This document shows positions 1 through 7,769 of a stretch of DNA of 15,053 bases, piece by piece (the stretch's first letter is position 1; every line of letters begins with the position of its first letter). Origin of the DNA: CAYTZN01 sp964442495 (GTDB lineage Bacteria > Pseudomonadota > Gammaproteobacteria > Legionellales > Legionellaceae). The position numbers and the translations under genes were made by a program. The stretch spans positions 1 through 15,053 of the forward strand of contig CAYTZN010000029.1 in assembly GCA_964442495.1 (NCBI GenBank), given 5' to 3'. The notes below the pieces were generated by a model. It searched no databases. It worked only from the letters and a program-made list of their open reading frames with translations, and was not told where the DNA came from.

Positions 1-68
1 CACGTATTTTGTGGAATAAGCCTGGCTTCTGGGTGTTGCATTCTTTCTTCGTGGGTTTTGAATTTCAT
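1..68 (-). CDS. 5' fragment of an unidentified gene running off the left edge
   Basis: An ATG at 68-66 opens 22 codons (beginning MKFKTHEERM) with no stop before the window edge. The fragment is polar and charged, has no signal peptide, and is too short to assign to a family. The main support is its position: the ATG lies about 25 nt downstream of the start point expected from the consensus promoter at 100-128. The Shine-Dalgarno match is poor (only GTGAG a few bases upstream), so another start, or a non-coding transcript, is possible. Confidence 0.35.
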   Translation of the reverse strand, partial: MKFKTHEERMQHPEARLIPQNT

Positions 69-99
69 GTCAATGCTCACAGCTATATTTTGTTTTTGA

Positions 100-128
100 A
101 TTATACCTTGCGGGTTTTTTTTTGTCAA
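100..128 (-). promoter_or_regulatory. Consensus sigma70 promoter, minus strand
   Basis: Read on the minus strand, TTGACA (128-123) is followed by exactly 17 nt and TATAAT (105-100). Both hexamers are perfect, with optimal spacing. Transcription would start near position 93 and run leftward into the fragment at 1-68. This is the best promoter match in the window. Confidence 0.65.
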
Positions 129-353
129 ATTGGTGTCTTAACGACCAGCACCCTTATCCTCCGTGTTTGATGACCCGGATGGATTTTCTGCAAAAAATCT
201 AGTTTGGTTTCAAGATGATTTTGATTTAGGTTCAGCTTTAGTAAACTAATCATGGCTTCTTTATGGACATGAATGAGTGAGATGTTTTGATGTTAAGGGG
301 GATCCCAGTGGTTAAAACCCCTTGACTGAGAGTTCAATATTCCAAATTTAAAA
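129..353. other. Noncoding AT-rich spacer
   Basis: Between the left-edge promoter and the terminator at 354-383 I see no convincing gene, RNA or repeat. One 42-codon minus-strand reading frame (253-125) lacks a good ribosome binding site and was not accepted. The stretch could hold remnants of decayed accessory DNA. Confidence 0.5.
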
Positions 354-383
354 TTCAACGTCCTTAAAACGTAGGACGTTGAA
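350..383 (-). terminator. Rho-independent terminator of the 217-residue gene
   Basis: Arms 354-364 and 373-383 form a perfect 11-bp stem around an 8-nt loop (365-372). Read on the minus strand, the stem lies 13 nt beyond the stop codon at 397-399 and is followed by TTTT and more A/T. The arms contain the palindromic core CAACGTCC / GGACGTTG. Confidence 0.65.
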
Positions 384-396
384 AATAATCAGAATA

Positions 397-1050
397 TTAA
401 TGACGCAAAGCACTCGCACTAGACATGAGGGCCTCTATTTGATTGGAAATTTTAGCTAAGACTGTTGCTGCTTTTTTATTGCCATAGTTTATTTTTTCTT
501 CCGGCGTGGTTTTAAGATGATGCTGTAATTTTGTTAAGCATCTAATTTTATCTTCAGCGGATATTGAACCAACTTGTTTTGTTAATATACTATAAAGATC
601 AGAAGCTTTAGGGCTCCATAGACTCATTTTATAACTGGATTCAATTTCTTCTAAAACACAAATGCGGGCACCCTGAATAATGTCGGGTATGTTGGCTGTT
701 AATGTATCTAAGTGCGAAGAAGCCGCATGAATGGCACTTAGCTCAATGGGACAGGACACCTTTAGGTCTAAACTTTGTGCGACGGACGTTATAAAATTGA
801 TTTCTTGTGAGCGCCCATTGCTAGCAAACATATTATATAAATTAAAAAGACTCGAATTTTTTTGTTTTTGTTTTTTGTATGTCTCAGGAAGTTTTGTGAC
901 ATCGGCTTGAAGCTCTCTGGCGGCTTTTGAGGCTTCAATGGATGCATCTAATGTTTGCAAGGCTTTTTCTAATGCTTGCGGTTGTGAATTTTGCATTTTT
1001 TGTTTTTGGTGGTCGGACATTTTGTGTGTATCAAAGAATTGATTTTTCAT
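397..1050 (-). CDS. Hypothetical helical protein, 217 aa, candidate secreted effector
   Basis: I do not recognise this protein. The start chosen is the ATG at 1050 because AAGGAG sits 6 nt upstream; an in-frame TTG at 1068 precedes it but has no better signal. The product is polar and predicted to be mostly alpha-helical, with a lysine/glutamine-rich N-terminal part (about residues 8-70). There is no signal peptide, membrane segment or recognisable catalytic motif. The C-terminal 15 residues are rich in Ser, Ala and Leu (ending SSASALRH). In a Legionella-like genome, a lone gene with its own terminator, no homologous housekeeping role and a small-polar C terminus could be a Dot/Icm substrate. 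That is inference only. It is divergent from pilT and flanked by palindromes. Confidence 0.7.
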   Translation of the reverse strand: MKNQFFDTHKMSDHQKQKMQNSQPQALEKALQTLDASIEASKAARELQADVTKLPETYKKQKQKNSSLFNLYNMFASNGRSQEINFITSVAQSLDLKVSCPIELSAIHAASSHLDTLTANIPDIIQGARICVLEEIESSYKMSLWSPKASDLYSILTKQVGSISAEDKIRCLTKLQHHLKTTPEEKINYGNKKAATVLAKISNQIEALMSSASALRH

Positions 1051-1422
1051 TGTGTTCTCCTTGATCAATTAATCCATCTTGCCTATCAAATCTAACATCT
1101 TTTTAAGCTACTGTTGAAAAAATAGAGATAAATATTTTATTCCTTGAAAATCATGCGTTAGGAATGGCTCCTTTAAGCAGGGAAATACCTGCATGAGGGA
1201 AAAATGGTTCGTCGCGCTTTATGCGCGGTACTCATCAATCTGGCAAAATTCATGGATCCTGCGGACAAGCCGCAGGACGTTGAGGACTAGAACAGGTTAA
1301 TCAAAGTAAGTCCCCTTTGTTTTTTAGATATACATATTCTTGCCCTGCTTTAAGTTGCGATAGGCGCATTCCTCAGCTAACCTTTTAGTAAGGAAGTGCG
1401 CGTTGCATAGGTAAGGATATCC
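1051..1422. other. Divergent intergenic region between the 217-aa gene and pilT
   Basis: This 372-bp stretch must hold the control regions of two divergent genes. The left third (1051-1140) is AT-rich, but I find no sigma70 match above about half consensus in either direction. The middle (1177-1277) carries three short perfect hairpins, listed separately. The right end carries AAGGA just upstream of the pilT ATG. No RNA gene or additional ORF stands out. Confidence 0.5.
1177..1277. repeat. Cluster of three perfect short hairpins
   Basis: Three inverted repeats lie in a row. The first has arms GCAGG at 1177-1181 and CCTGC at 1188-1192. The second has arms CGCGC at 1213-1217 and GCGCG at 1223-1227. 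The third has 8-bp arms TCCTGCGG at 1257-1264 and CCGCAGGA at 1270-1277, with loop ACAAG. None is followed by a T-tract, so they do not look like terminators. The third is the strongest and resembles an intergenic palindromic repeat. Confidence 0.45.
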
Positions 1423-2457
1423 ATGGACATTGCAGAGCTTTTGGGGTTTACAGTAAAAAATAATTCGTCTGACTTGCATTTGTCTGCAGGTATGCCGCCT
1501 ATGATTCGGGTTGATGGTGAGTTGCGTAAAATTAATATACCTGCCTTAGAGCATAAAGATGTCATTAAAATCATTTATGACATCATGAATGACAAGCAAC
1601 GCAAGGAATATGAGGAGCATTTAGAAACGGACTTTTCTTTTGAGATTAGCAATTTAGCTCGCTTTAGGGTGAATGCGTTTAATCAAGCACGAGGTGCTGG
1701 CGCTGTATTTCGTACCATTCCTTCAAAAATTCTTTCTATGGATGATTTACATCTGCCGGTTATTTTTAAAGAAATGGCATCCTTTCCTAAGGGCTTGGTT
1801 TTGGTCACAGGGCCCACGGGCTCTGGAAAAAGTACCACGCTGGCGGCTATGATTGATTACATCAATGCTAATCGTTACGATCATATCTTAACAGTAGAAG
1901 ATCCTATTGAATTTGTGCACACCAGTAATAAGTGTTTGGTTAATCAACGTGAAGTTCATCGTGATACCCATAGTTTTAGTGCCGCACTTCGCTCTGCATT
2001 AAGGGAAGATCCAGACATTATTTTAGTGGGTGAGTTGCGTGATTTGGAAACAATTCGTTTAGCCATGACTGCGGCTGAAACCGGACACTTAGTGTTTGGT
2101 ACGTTGCACACTAACTCTGCGACAAAAACCATCAACCGGATTATTGATGTGTTTCCTGGGGATGAGAAATCCATGGTTAGGTCCATGCTATCGGAATCGT
2201 TGCAAGCGGTAATCGCTCAAAGTTTATTGAAAAAAGTAGGGGGAGGGCGTGTGGCGGCACTTGAAATCATGTTGTGTAACTCAGCCATTCGAAATTTGAT
2301 ACGCGAAGATAAAATTGCGCAGATGTATTCTTCAATTCAAACTGGCCAAGCACAAGGAATGATAACGCTTGATCAGCATTTAACGCAGTTGGTGAATGAA
2401 AACATGATAGCTCGTCAAACGGCCCGTGATGTGGCTATAAATAAAACACTTTTTTAG
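1423..2457 (+). CDS. pilT: Type IV pilus retraction ATPase PilT
   Basis: PilT is the hexameric cytoplasmic ATPase that drives pilus retraction, twitching motility and DNA uptake. At 344 aa it has the family's usual length. The N-terminal PAS-like domain (1-110) is followed by the RecA-like core. This contains Walker A GPTGSGKST at 130-138, the Asp box around VEDPIE at 158-163, Walker B DPDIILVGEL at 196-205, and the His box GHLVFGTLHT at 221-230. The AIRNLIRE motif at 288-295, diagnostic of PilT and needed for retraction, is intact and separates it from PilB. The ATG at 1423 has AAGGA about 7 nt upstream. The gene stands alone: it diverges from the 217-aa gene and converges on rph. Confidence 0.97.
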   Translation: MDIAELLGFTVKNNSSDLHLSAGMPPMIRVDGELRKINIPALEHKDVIKIIYDIMNDKQRKEYEEHLETDFSFEISNLARFRVNAFNQARGAGAVFRTIPSKILSMDDLHLPVIFKEMASFPKGLVLVTGPTGSGKSTTLAAMIDYINANRYDHILTVEDPIEFVHTSNKCLVNQREVHRDTHSFSAALRSALREDPDIILVGELRDLETIRLAMTAAETGHLVFGTLHTNSATKTINRIIDVFPGDEKSMVRSMLSESLQAVIAQSLLKKVGGGRVAALEIMLCNSAIRNLIREDKIAQMYSSIQTGQAQGMITLDQHLTQLVNENMIARQTARDVAINKTLF

Positions 2458-2473
2458 ACAAGATTTGGTGCGG

Positions 2474-2500
2474 TGTAGGTTAAGCAGGGCTTAACCTACA
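2474..2500. repeat. Perfect 12-bp palindrome between convergent pilT and rph
   Basis: Arms 2474-2485 (TGTAGGTTAAGC) and 2489-2500 are perfectly complementary around a 3-nt loop. The hairpin sits between the pilT stop (2457) and the rph stop (2510) and could end transcription from both sides. Neither flank carries a run of T, so a classical intrinsic terminator is not shown. A dispersed intergenic palindrome is the alternative. Confidence 0.5.
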
Positions 2501-2509
2501 GGGTGTAAT

Positions 2510-3223
2510 TTATAGAAGCACACTTTTCTGAAGCTCAATCAATTGTTTTATTCCTGATTCTGCAAGAATTAACATGTCGTTTAGTTGAGCGCGGCTAAAA
2601 CTGCCGTCTTCAGCGGTGCCTTGGACTTCAATGAAATGGCCTTTCTCGTTCATGACAACGTTCATGTCGGTTTCGGCAAGCACATCTTCGGCATAATCTA
2701 AATCAAGCACCGGTTTGCCACGGTAAATACCAACGGAGATTGCTGAAACATAATTAAAGACAGGTTTTTTTCGTAATTTTTCCCGGGAAACCATCCAGTC
2801 TAGAGCATCTTTCAAGGCAACACATGCACCGGTGATAGCGGCTGTTCGTGTGCCACCGTCTGCTTGAATCACATCGCAATCCAGGGTAATGGTCGTTTCA
2901 CCTAACACTTTTAAATCAATGCATCCTCGCAAAGAGCGACCGATAAGGCGCTGGATTTCCAATGTGCGCCCACCTTGCTTTCCTTTGCTGGCTTCACGTT
3001 CATTACGGCTATGGGTTGCACGCGGTAACATGCCATATTCAGCGGTGACCCACCCTTCATTTTTGCCCTTTAGAAAGCGGGGTACACCATCGATAACAGA
3101 CGCTGTACAGAGTACTTTTGTTTGTCCAAACTCAACCAAAACGGAACCTTCAGCATGGTTTGTATAATTTCTGGTGATGTTGATTGGGCGAAGTTGATTG
3201 GGTTCGCGTTTACTGGGGCGCAT
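2510..3223 (-). CDS. rph: Ribonuclease PH
   Basis: RNase PH is a phosphate-dependent 3'-to-5' exoribonuclease that trims tRNA precursors and structured RNA 3' ends. The 237-aa product matches the family length of about 238. It opens with the typical RPSKREPNQLRPI (2-14) and has the conserved EYGMLPRAT (62-70). The phosphate-binding GGTRTA is at 123-128. Acidic residues of DLDYAED (174-180), including the equivalent of the catalytic Asp180, lie in the second half. The ATG at 3223 has AAGGA 7 nt upstream. The gene is divergent from yicC, a common arrangement in gammaproteobacteria. Nothing suggests a truncated C terminus like that of the E. coli K-12 rph allele. Confidence 0.97.
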   Translation of the reverse strand: MRPSKREPNQLRPINITRNYTNHAEGSVLVEFGQTKVLCTASVIDGVPRFLKGKNEGWVTAEYGMLPRATHSRNEREASKGKQGGRTLEIQRLIGRSLRGCIDLKVLGETTITLDCDVIQADGGTRTAAITGACVALKDALDWMVSREKLRKKPVFNYVSAISVGIYRGKPVLDLDYAEDVLAETDMNVVMNEKGHFIEVQGTAEDGSFSRAQLNDMLILAESGIKQLIELQKSVLL

Positions 3224-3248
3224 GGTGAAATCCTTAAAAAAACTGCAA

Positions 3249-3254
3249 GTATAA
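3249..3254 (-). promoter_or_regulatory. Candidate -10 element for rph
   Basis: On the minus strand, TATACT lies about 26-31 nt upstream of the rph ATG, one mismatch from the consensus -10. The -35 region is weak (TGCAAC about 16 nt further upstream), so the assignment is tentative. Confidence 0.3.
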
Positions 3255-3299
3255 TCGTTTCATCGGGTGGTTGCACGCGTTATGAACAAGCAGCTGGGT

Positions 3300-3327
3300 T
3301 TGCATTTGTACAAATTTGGGGTATAGT
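3300..3327 (+). promoter_or_regulatory. Candidate sigma70 promoter for yicC-gmk
   Basis: TTGCAT (3300-3305), a 16-nt spacer and TATAGT (3322-3327) lie just ahead of yicC. Transcription would start near 3334, giving a leader of about 25 nt that includes the AAGGGG ribosome binding site. Confidence 0.45.
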
Positions 3328-3358
3328 CGCCCAACATTTTAAGGGGTGGAAATTCTAA

Positions 3359-4225
3359 ATGACCCATAGCATGACCGCTTACGCTAGAGTGCAGAATCAA
3401 CAGGGCCCTTATGTGCTGTGTTGGGAGTTAAAATCAGTTAATCACCGTTACCTTGACGTCTCTTTTCGTCTACCTGAATCGTTCCGTTCTTTAGAGATAG
3501 CGTTACGTAACGGGTTGCGTGATAAAATTCATCGTGGAAAAATTGAATGTCATCTTAAAGTGGATGAAGCAACGGATGAATCTCCTTCTATGTATATTCA
3601 TCAAGGGTTGGTTAATGCTTTGTTAGAAGCAGGCTCTTTGTTAGCGTCGCGTCAATCTTTAGCCGATGATTTAACCGTAAGTCGCGTACTTGCATGGCCT
3701 GGCGTAGTACAAGTATGCCCACCTGACATGGCTACTTTAGCGCCAGTGGTTCTCGCGTCTTTTCAAGATGCGTTAAGCGAGCTGATAGCGGTGCGTTTAA
3801 CCGAAGGTGCGATGCTCAATGAGCACATTAGTACACGTGTGGATGCATTAAGCCACGAAATTACAGAGGCTCGCGCCCAAGTGGCTTTAGTGGGGCATCA
3901 TACAAAAGAAAAGTTGTTAAATCGACTTCAGCAGTTGCATTTAGAGGTAGCAGATGCACGTCTTGAGCAAGAACTTGCCTTGATGTTGGCGCGCCTAGAC
4001 GTGAGTGAAGAGCTCGACAGGTTAGAGACACATCTTATTGAGGTGGCTCGAACATTGGAGTGTGATAACGTTGCTGGTAGGCGTCTTGATTTTTTAATGC
4101 AAGAATTAAATCGTGAAGCAAACACATTAAGTTCTAAGTCAGATTCAGTTGCACTAACCCAATGCGCTGTGCAAATGAAGGTATTGATTGAGCAAATGCG
4201 TGAGCAAATTCAAAACATAGAGTGA
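3359..4225 (+). CDS. yicC: YicC-family endoribonuclease
   Basis: YicC proteins are cytoplasmic endoribonucleases; the E. coli member cleaves RNA and affects small-RNA turnover. The 288-aa length is typical. The N-terminal signature is MTHSMTAYAR (1-10) followed by ELKSVNHRYLD (23-33). The C-terminal DUF1732-type signature GRRLDFLMQELNREANTLSSKS lies at 240-261, and the protein ends in an IEQMREQIQNIE helix. The central region is helical with a low-conservation coiled-coil character. A purine-rich AAGGGGTGG lies about 9-12 nt upstream of the ATG. Only 6 nt separate its stop from gmk, so the two are probably co-transcribed, as is common in proteobacteria. Confidence 0.95.
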   Translation: MTHSMTAYARVQNQQGPYVLCWELKSVNHRYLDVSFRLPESFRSLEIALRNGLRDKIHRGKIECHLKVDEATDESPSMYIHQGLVNALLEAGSLLASRQSLADDLTVSRVLAWPGVVQVCPPDMATLAPVVLASFQDALSELIAVRLTEGAMLNEHISTRVDALSHEITEARAQVALVGHHTKEKLLNRLQQLHLEVADARLEQELALMLARLDVSEELDRLETHLIEVARTLECDNVAGRRLDFLMQELNREANTLSSKSDSVALTQCAVQMKVLIEQMREQIQNIE

Positions 4226-4231
4226 GTAACC

Positions 4232-4867
4232 ATGACTGAGCATTACTCTGGACGTTTATATATTGTGGCCGCTCCCTCTGGCGGGGGAAAGACCAGTTTG
4301 GTTCGTAAATTGGTGAGTGATTTAGAAGACATTGTTGTCTCTGTTTCACACACCACACGTAAAAAGCGACCTGGTGAAAAAAATACGGTTGATTATTTTT
4401 TTGTTGATGAGCCTACCTTCATGAACATGGTAGAGGCGGGAGATTTCGTTGAGCACGCGGAGGTTTTTAATCATTTTTACGGAACATCGTCTTCCCAAAT
4501 ATTAGATAGATTGCGTCTAGGGATTGACGTGGTTTTAGACATTGATTGGCAAGGTGCTGCACAAATTCGTCATGCTTTTCATGATGCAGTGAGCATTTTT
4601 ATTGTTCCTCCTTCATTAGATACGCTGAAAGAGCGTTTAACCAAACGCCAGCAAGATAATGATACAATTATTCGTGAACGCATGCAGCGTGCCTGTGATG
4701 AGCTCAGTCATTATCCTGAATTTGATTATTTAATTGTTAATGATGACTTTGAAAAAGCCGCCGAAGAACTAAAATCCATCGTTATTTCAAATCGTTTGCG
4801 TATGCTCGCACAGACCAAACGGCAAGAAAAACTACTTTCTTTCCTGCTATCATCAACGTATAATTAA
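4232..4867 (+). CDS. gmk: Guanylate kinase
   Basis: Gmk phosphorylates GMP and dGMP with ATP to give GDP and dGDP, an essential step in GTP supply, and so also sets the substrate pool for (p)ppGpp synthesis by the nearby SpoT. The 211-aa product has the P-loop APSGGGKTS at 14-22. The GMP-binding region begins with SVSHTTRKKRPGE, and GTSSSQI and DIDWQGAAQIR follow at the expected spacing. The LID segment (RLTKRQQDN) and the late YLIVNDDFEKA motif are also present. It starts 6 nt after yicC with GAGTGAG as a ribosome binding site, and ends about 160 bp before rpoZ. Confidence 0.97.
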   Translation: MTEHYSGRLYIVAAPSGGGKTSLVRKLVSDLEDIVVSVSHTTRKKRPGEKNTVDYFFVDEPTFMNMVEAGDFVEHAEVFNHFYGTSSSQILDRLRLGIDVVLDIDWQGAAQIRHAFHDAVSIFIVPPSLDTLKERLTKRQQDNDTIIRERMQRACDELSHYPEFDYLIVNDDFEKAAEELKSIVISNRLRMLAQTKRQEKLLSFLLSSTYN

Positions 4868-5028
4868 AAGTTTTGATAAATTTTTATATTTAAGGTGTTG
4901 CTGGGGCTGTTTACGATTGCTTTTGCATGCTTGCATCGTGGTTTATGGGCAATGAATTGTCAACACGTTGTTAGCCTTTTAAGGTGATAACCCCAGTGTT
5001 TTTGATTTAACTTCCGGAGGTTGGTTTT

Positions 5029-5232
5029 ATGGCACGTGTAACTGTAGAAGATTGCTTGGAGCATGTGGAAAATCGTTTTGAATTGGTCATGGTTGCTTCA
5101 AAGCGTGCACGTGAAATTGCGGTACGTGGTGCTCAGCCGTTGGTAGAATGGGAAAATGATAAACCAACTGTGGTTGCATTACGCGAAATTGCAGAAGGTT
5201 TAATCAAGGCCGATATATTAATTAAAGATTAG
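5029..5232 (+). CDS. rpoZ: RNA polymerase omega subunit
   Basis: Omega assists assembly of the beta' subunit and forms part of a ppGpp-binding site on RNA polymerase. The N-terminal MARVTV (the segment that contributes to ppGpp site 1 in E. coli) and the core motif NRFELVMVASKRAR are clear, as is ALREIAEGLI. The product is only 67 aa; the E. coli protein has 91, so the poorly conserved C-terminal tail is absent. A strong GGAGG lies 8 nt upstream of the ATG. The 161-bp gap after gmk has room for its own promoter, but only a weak candidate (TTGTCA at 4957 with TAAGGT 17 nt later) is visible. spoT follows after 32 nt, so rpoZ-spoT is a likely transcription unit. Confidence 0.95.
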   Translation: MARVTVEDCLEHVENRFELVMVASKRAREIAVRGAQPLVEWENDKPTVVALREIAEGLIKADILIKD

Positions 5233-5264
5233 TCCATGATTGATGCAGGCTGAGGGAGCATGGT

Positions 5265-7388
5265 GTGAGTTACTTTGATGAGCTTTCTGAAGAGCTGAAA
5301 CTCTACCTTGAGGCCGAACACATTGAAAAGTGTTACCAAGCCTATTTGGTTGCAGAAGAAGGCCACAAAGGGCAAATGCGCCGTTCAGGTGAGCCTTACA
5401 TTTCTCATCCTGTTGCGGCGGCTATTATTTTGGCTGAAATGCGTTTGGATTATCAAACCATTATGGCGACTTTGTTGCATGATGTGGTGGAAGACACCAA
5501 AACCAATAAAGAACAATTGAAGCAACAGTTTGGCGAGGAAGTTGCTACATTAGTGGATGGCGTTACCAAATTAACAAAAATTAAATTTGAGTCGCGTGCC
5601 GAAGCCCAGGCTGAAAATTTTCGAAAAATGGTCATGGCGATGGTTAAAGATATTCGCGTGATCATTGTCAAACTTGCTGACCGTTTACATAACATGCGTA
5701 CTCTGGGTGTGATGCCAACGGTTAAAAAAAGACGTATTGCTATAGAGACGCTCGAAATATATGCCCCCATTGCTAATCGACTGGGCATGCATGTGGTGTA
5801 CACTGGCCTCGAAGATTTGGGGTTTAAAGCACTGTATCCTATGCGATATCGTGCAATTAAATCCGCCGTTGAAAAATCTCACGGTAATCGGCGCGAAATA
5901 ACACAAAAAATTGAACACGATTTACAAGAAGCGCTCCGCGAGCTAAACATACCCTATGAGCATGTGTTTGGTCGACAAAAGCATTTATACAGTATTTATC
6001 GAAAAATGCGGCAAAAAAAAGCATCATTTACCGAGATAACCGATGTGTTTGCTTTTCGTGTGATCACTGAGGACATTGATTCTTGTTACCGGGTCATGGG
6101 GGCCTTGCACCGTACTTATAAGCCGGTTCCTCAGCGCTTTAAAGATTATATTGGCATACCTAAAGTTAATGGTTATCAATCCTTGCACACCACGTTATTT
6201 GGGCCTTTTGGTGTTCCTCTTGAAGTTCAAATTCGAACACGTGATATGGATAATGTGGCTGAAAACGGTGTGGCTGCGCATTGGCTCTATAAATCGGAAG
6301 GTTTGGAGGTCAATGAAGCGCAGTTGCGTGCCAGAGAATGGGTGCAACGTTTATTAGAAATGCAACACAATACTGGCAATTCGCTGGAATTTATTGAAAA
6401 TGTAAAAATTGATTTGTTTCCTGATGAGGTCTATGTATTTACCCCTAAAGGCCACATCATGGAATTGCCAAAAGGCGCGACACCAGTAGATTTTGCTTAT
6501 ACGGTTCACTCAGGCGTGGGAAACAGTTGTGTGGCTGCTAAAGTTAATCGTCGTTTAGTGCCATTGAGCATTCCGCTCATCAATGGCCAAACGGTTGAAA
6601 TTATTACGGCTCCTGGTGCGAATCCTAACCCTGCTTGGCTTAATTTTGTTGTAACGGGCAAGGCGCGTGGCAATATTCGTAACTTTCTTAAAAGCCGGCA
6701 CCACATGGAGTCCATCACTTTAGGGCAGCGGCTTTTGGAACAAGCTCTGGCTGATTTGGGTAGTGAGTACGCGAAGGTTCCTCCTGAGTCATTACACGCG
6801 CTCCTTAGTGATCTTAGCTATAAGACGCTAGACGATTTGCTCTATAGCATAGGCATAGGAAATCAAATGTCGATGGTCATTGCAAAGCGTCTTGTGGTGG
6901 CTGAGGAAAGTGGCTCGCTGCAGAAAACAGTGGCTGGAAAACCGCTGTCCATCAAAGGTACAGAAGGGATGGTAGTGCATTTTGCGGAATGTTGCCAACC
7001 CATACCTGGGGACAATATTGTTGGTCGTTTTCAACAAGGTCGCGGTATTTTGGTGCATGCGAGTGATTGCCTTTCTATTAAAAAAGCGCGTGGAAACCCA
7101 GAGCAATTTATCTCTTTGCGTTGGGATGATGATGTAGAAGGTGAGTTCTGGGTTGATATTACGGTCGAAGTAGCCAACCAACGGGGTGTTTTAGCAGCGC
7201 TTGCTACAGCGATTGCAGAAGCAGAATCAAACATTGGTAACATTAATGTAGACCCTCGAGATGGTCGTCATAATGCAGTAACTTTTTCAATCAGTGTAAC
7301 CAATCGCAGGCATTTAGCACGCGTTATGCGTCGTTTGCGAGCAAACACACTGGTCATGAGATTGTTTAGAAAAAAACAGGGGGATTGA
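5265..7388 (+). CDS. spoT: Bifunctional (p)ppGpp synthetase/hydrolase SpoT
   Basis: SpoT makes and degrades the alarmone (p)ppGpp. The start is a GTG at 5265 with GAGGGAG 6 nt upstream; an ATG at 5260 is out of frame. The 707-aa protein carries the HD hydrolase domain with SHP (47-49) and LLHDVVEDT (70-78). The synthetase domain contains RFKD at 291-294 followed by NGYQSLHT (302-309). The RxKD form marks the bifunctional Rel/SpoT class, as opposed to the ExDD of monofunctional RelA. A TGS domain (about 388-450), the conserved ECCQPIPGD (575-583) and a C-terminal ACT domain (about 629-700) complete the regulatory half. All key motifs look intact. In Legionella, SpoT is known to trigger the switch to the transmissive phase. 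ridA follows after 3 nt. Confidence 0.97.
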   Translation: MSYFDELSEELKLYLEAEHIEKCYQAYLVAEEGHKGQMRRSGEPYISHPVAAAIILAEMRLDYQTIMATLLHDVVEDTKTNKEQLKQQFGEEVATLVDGVTKLTKIKFESRAEAQAENFRKMVMAMVKDIRVIIVKLADRLHNMRTLGVMPTVKKRRIAIETLEIYAPIANRLGMHVVYTGLEDLGFKALYPMRYRAIKSAVEKSHGNRREITQKIEHDLQEALRELNIPYEHVFGRQKHLYSIYRKMRQKKASFTEITDVFAFRVITEDIDSCYRVMGALHRTYKPVPQRFKDYIGIPKVNGYQSLHTTLFGPFGVPLEVQIRTRDMDNVAENGVAAHWLYKSEGLEVNEAQLRAREWVQRLLEMQHNTGNSLEFIENVKIDLFPDEVYVFTPKGHIMELPKGATPVDFAYTVHSGVGNSCVAAKVNRRLVPLSIPLINGQTVEIITAPGANPNPAWLNFVVTGKARGNIRNFLKSRHHMESITLGQRLLEQALADLGSEYAKVPPESLHALLSDLSYKTLDDLLYSIGIGNQMSMVIAKRLVVAEESGSLQKTVAGKPLSIKGTEGMVVHFAECCQPIPGDNIVGRFQQGRGILVHASDCLSIKKARGNPEQFISLRWDDDVEGEFWVDITVEVANQRGVLAALATAIAEAESNIGNINVDPRDGRHNAVTFSISVTNRRHLARVMRRLRANTLVMRLFRKKQGD

Positions 7389-7391
7389 ATA

Positions 7392-7769
7392 ATGCAGCCC
7401 ATCCATAGCGATTTGGCGCCTAAAGCCATTGGTACGTATAGTCAGGCCATAAAATGTAGCTCAACTGTTTATTTATCAGGCCAAATTCCACTAAACCCTA
7501 ACACCATGGAACTGTGCAGCGATGATATTAAGCTACAAATAGAGCAAGTTATAAAAAATTTATCGGCAGTGTGCGAATCTGCCGGGGGTAGTTTGGCTAA
7601 TATTGTCAAGTTATCCGTTTATTTAATTGATTTAAGCCATTTTCATTTGATCAATGAAGCCATGGCCCGTTATTTTACTGTTCCATACCCTGCCCGTGTA
7701 GCCATTGGTGTTGCTGCATTACCTCGAGGTTCACTGGTGGAAATGGACGCTATTATGGTTATTCCGTGA
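7392..7769 (+). CDS. ridA: RidA family reactive intermediate deaminase
   Basis: RidA hydrolyses reactive enamine/imine intermediates (for example 2-aminoacrylate from threonine dehydratase), protecting PLP enzymes. It is a cytoplasmic trimer. The 125-aa product is slightly shorter than E. coli RidA (128). Active-site positions are conserved: Tyr16 in GTYSQA, Ser29 in LSGQIPL, Asn88, Arg102 in PARVAIG, and Glu117 in VEMDA. A GGGGGA purine run precedes the ATG. The gene begins 3 nt after the spoT stop and its own stop overlaps the uup start, so translation is probably coupled along the operon. spoT-ridA adjacency is widespread in proteobacteria. Confidence 0.95.
   Translation: MQPIHSDLAPKAIGTYSQAIKCSSTVYLSGQIPLNPNTMELCSDDIKLQIEQVIKNLSAVCESAGGSLANIVKLSVYLIDLSHFHLINEAMARYFTVPYPARVAIGVAALPRGSLVEMDAIMVIP

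Noticed and set aside
125..253. A 42-codon minus-strand ORF starting MISLLKLNL
   Set aside because: It has no convincing ribosome binding site or promoter, its stop overlaps the -35 hexamer of the left-edge promoter, and its length is within chance for this AT-rich spacer.
1329..1345. A 17-nt match with one mismatch (CATATTCTTGCCCTGCT) between the pilT leader and the region near 13595-13611
   Set aside because: One near-match of this length is not far from chance over a 15-kb window and no further copies were noticed. Kept only as a note.
3122..3358. A 78-codon plus-strand ORF in the rph-yicC divergent region
   Set aside because: It overlaps the 5' end of rph on the opposite strand and the yicC promoter, and has no ribosome binding site. 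It is a shadow.
4907..4997. Distant CTGGGG / CCCCAG pair framing the leader of rpoZ, as a possible riboswitch or attenuator
   Set aside because: Only 6 bp over about 80 nt with no consistent inner stems; no known riboswitch motif was recognised.
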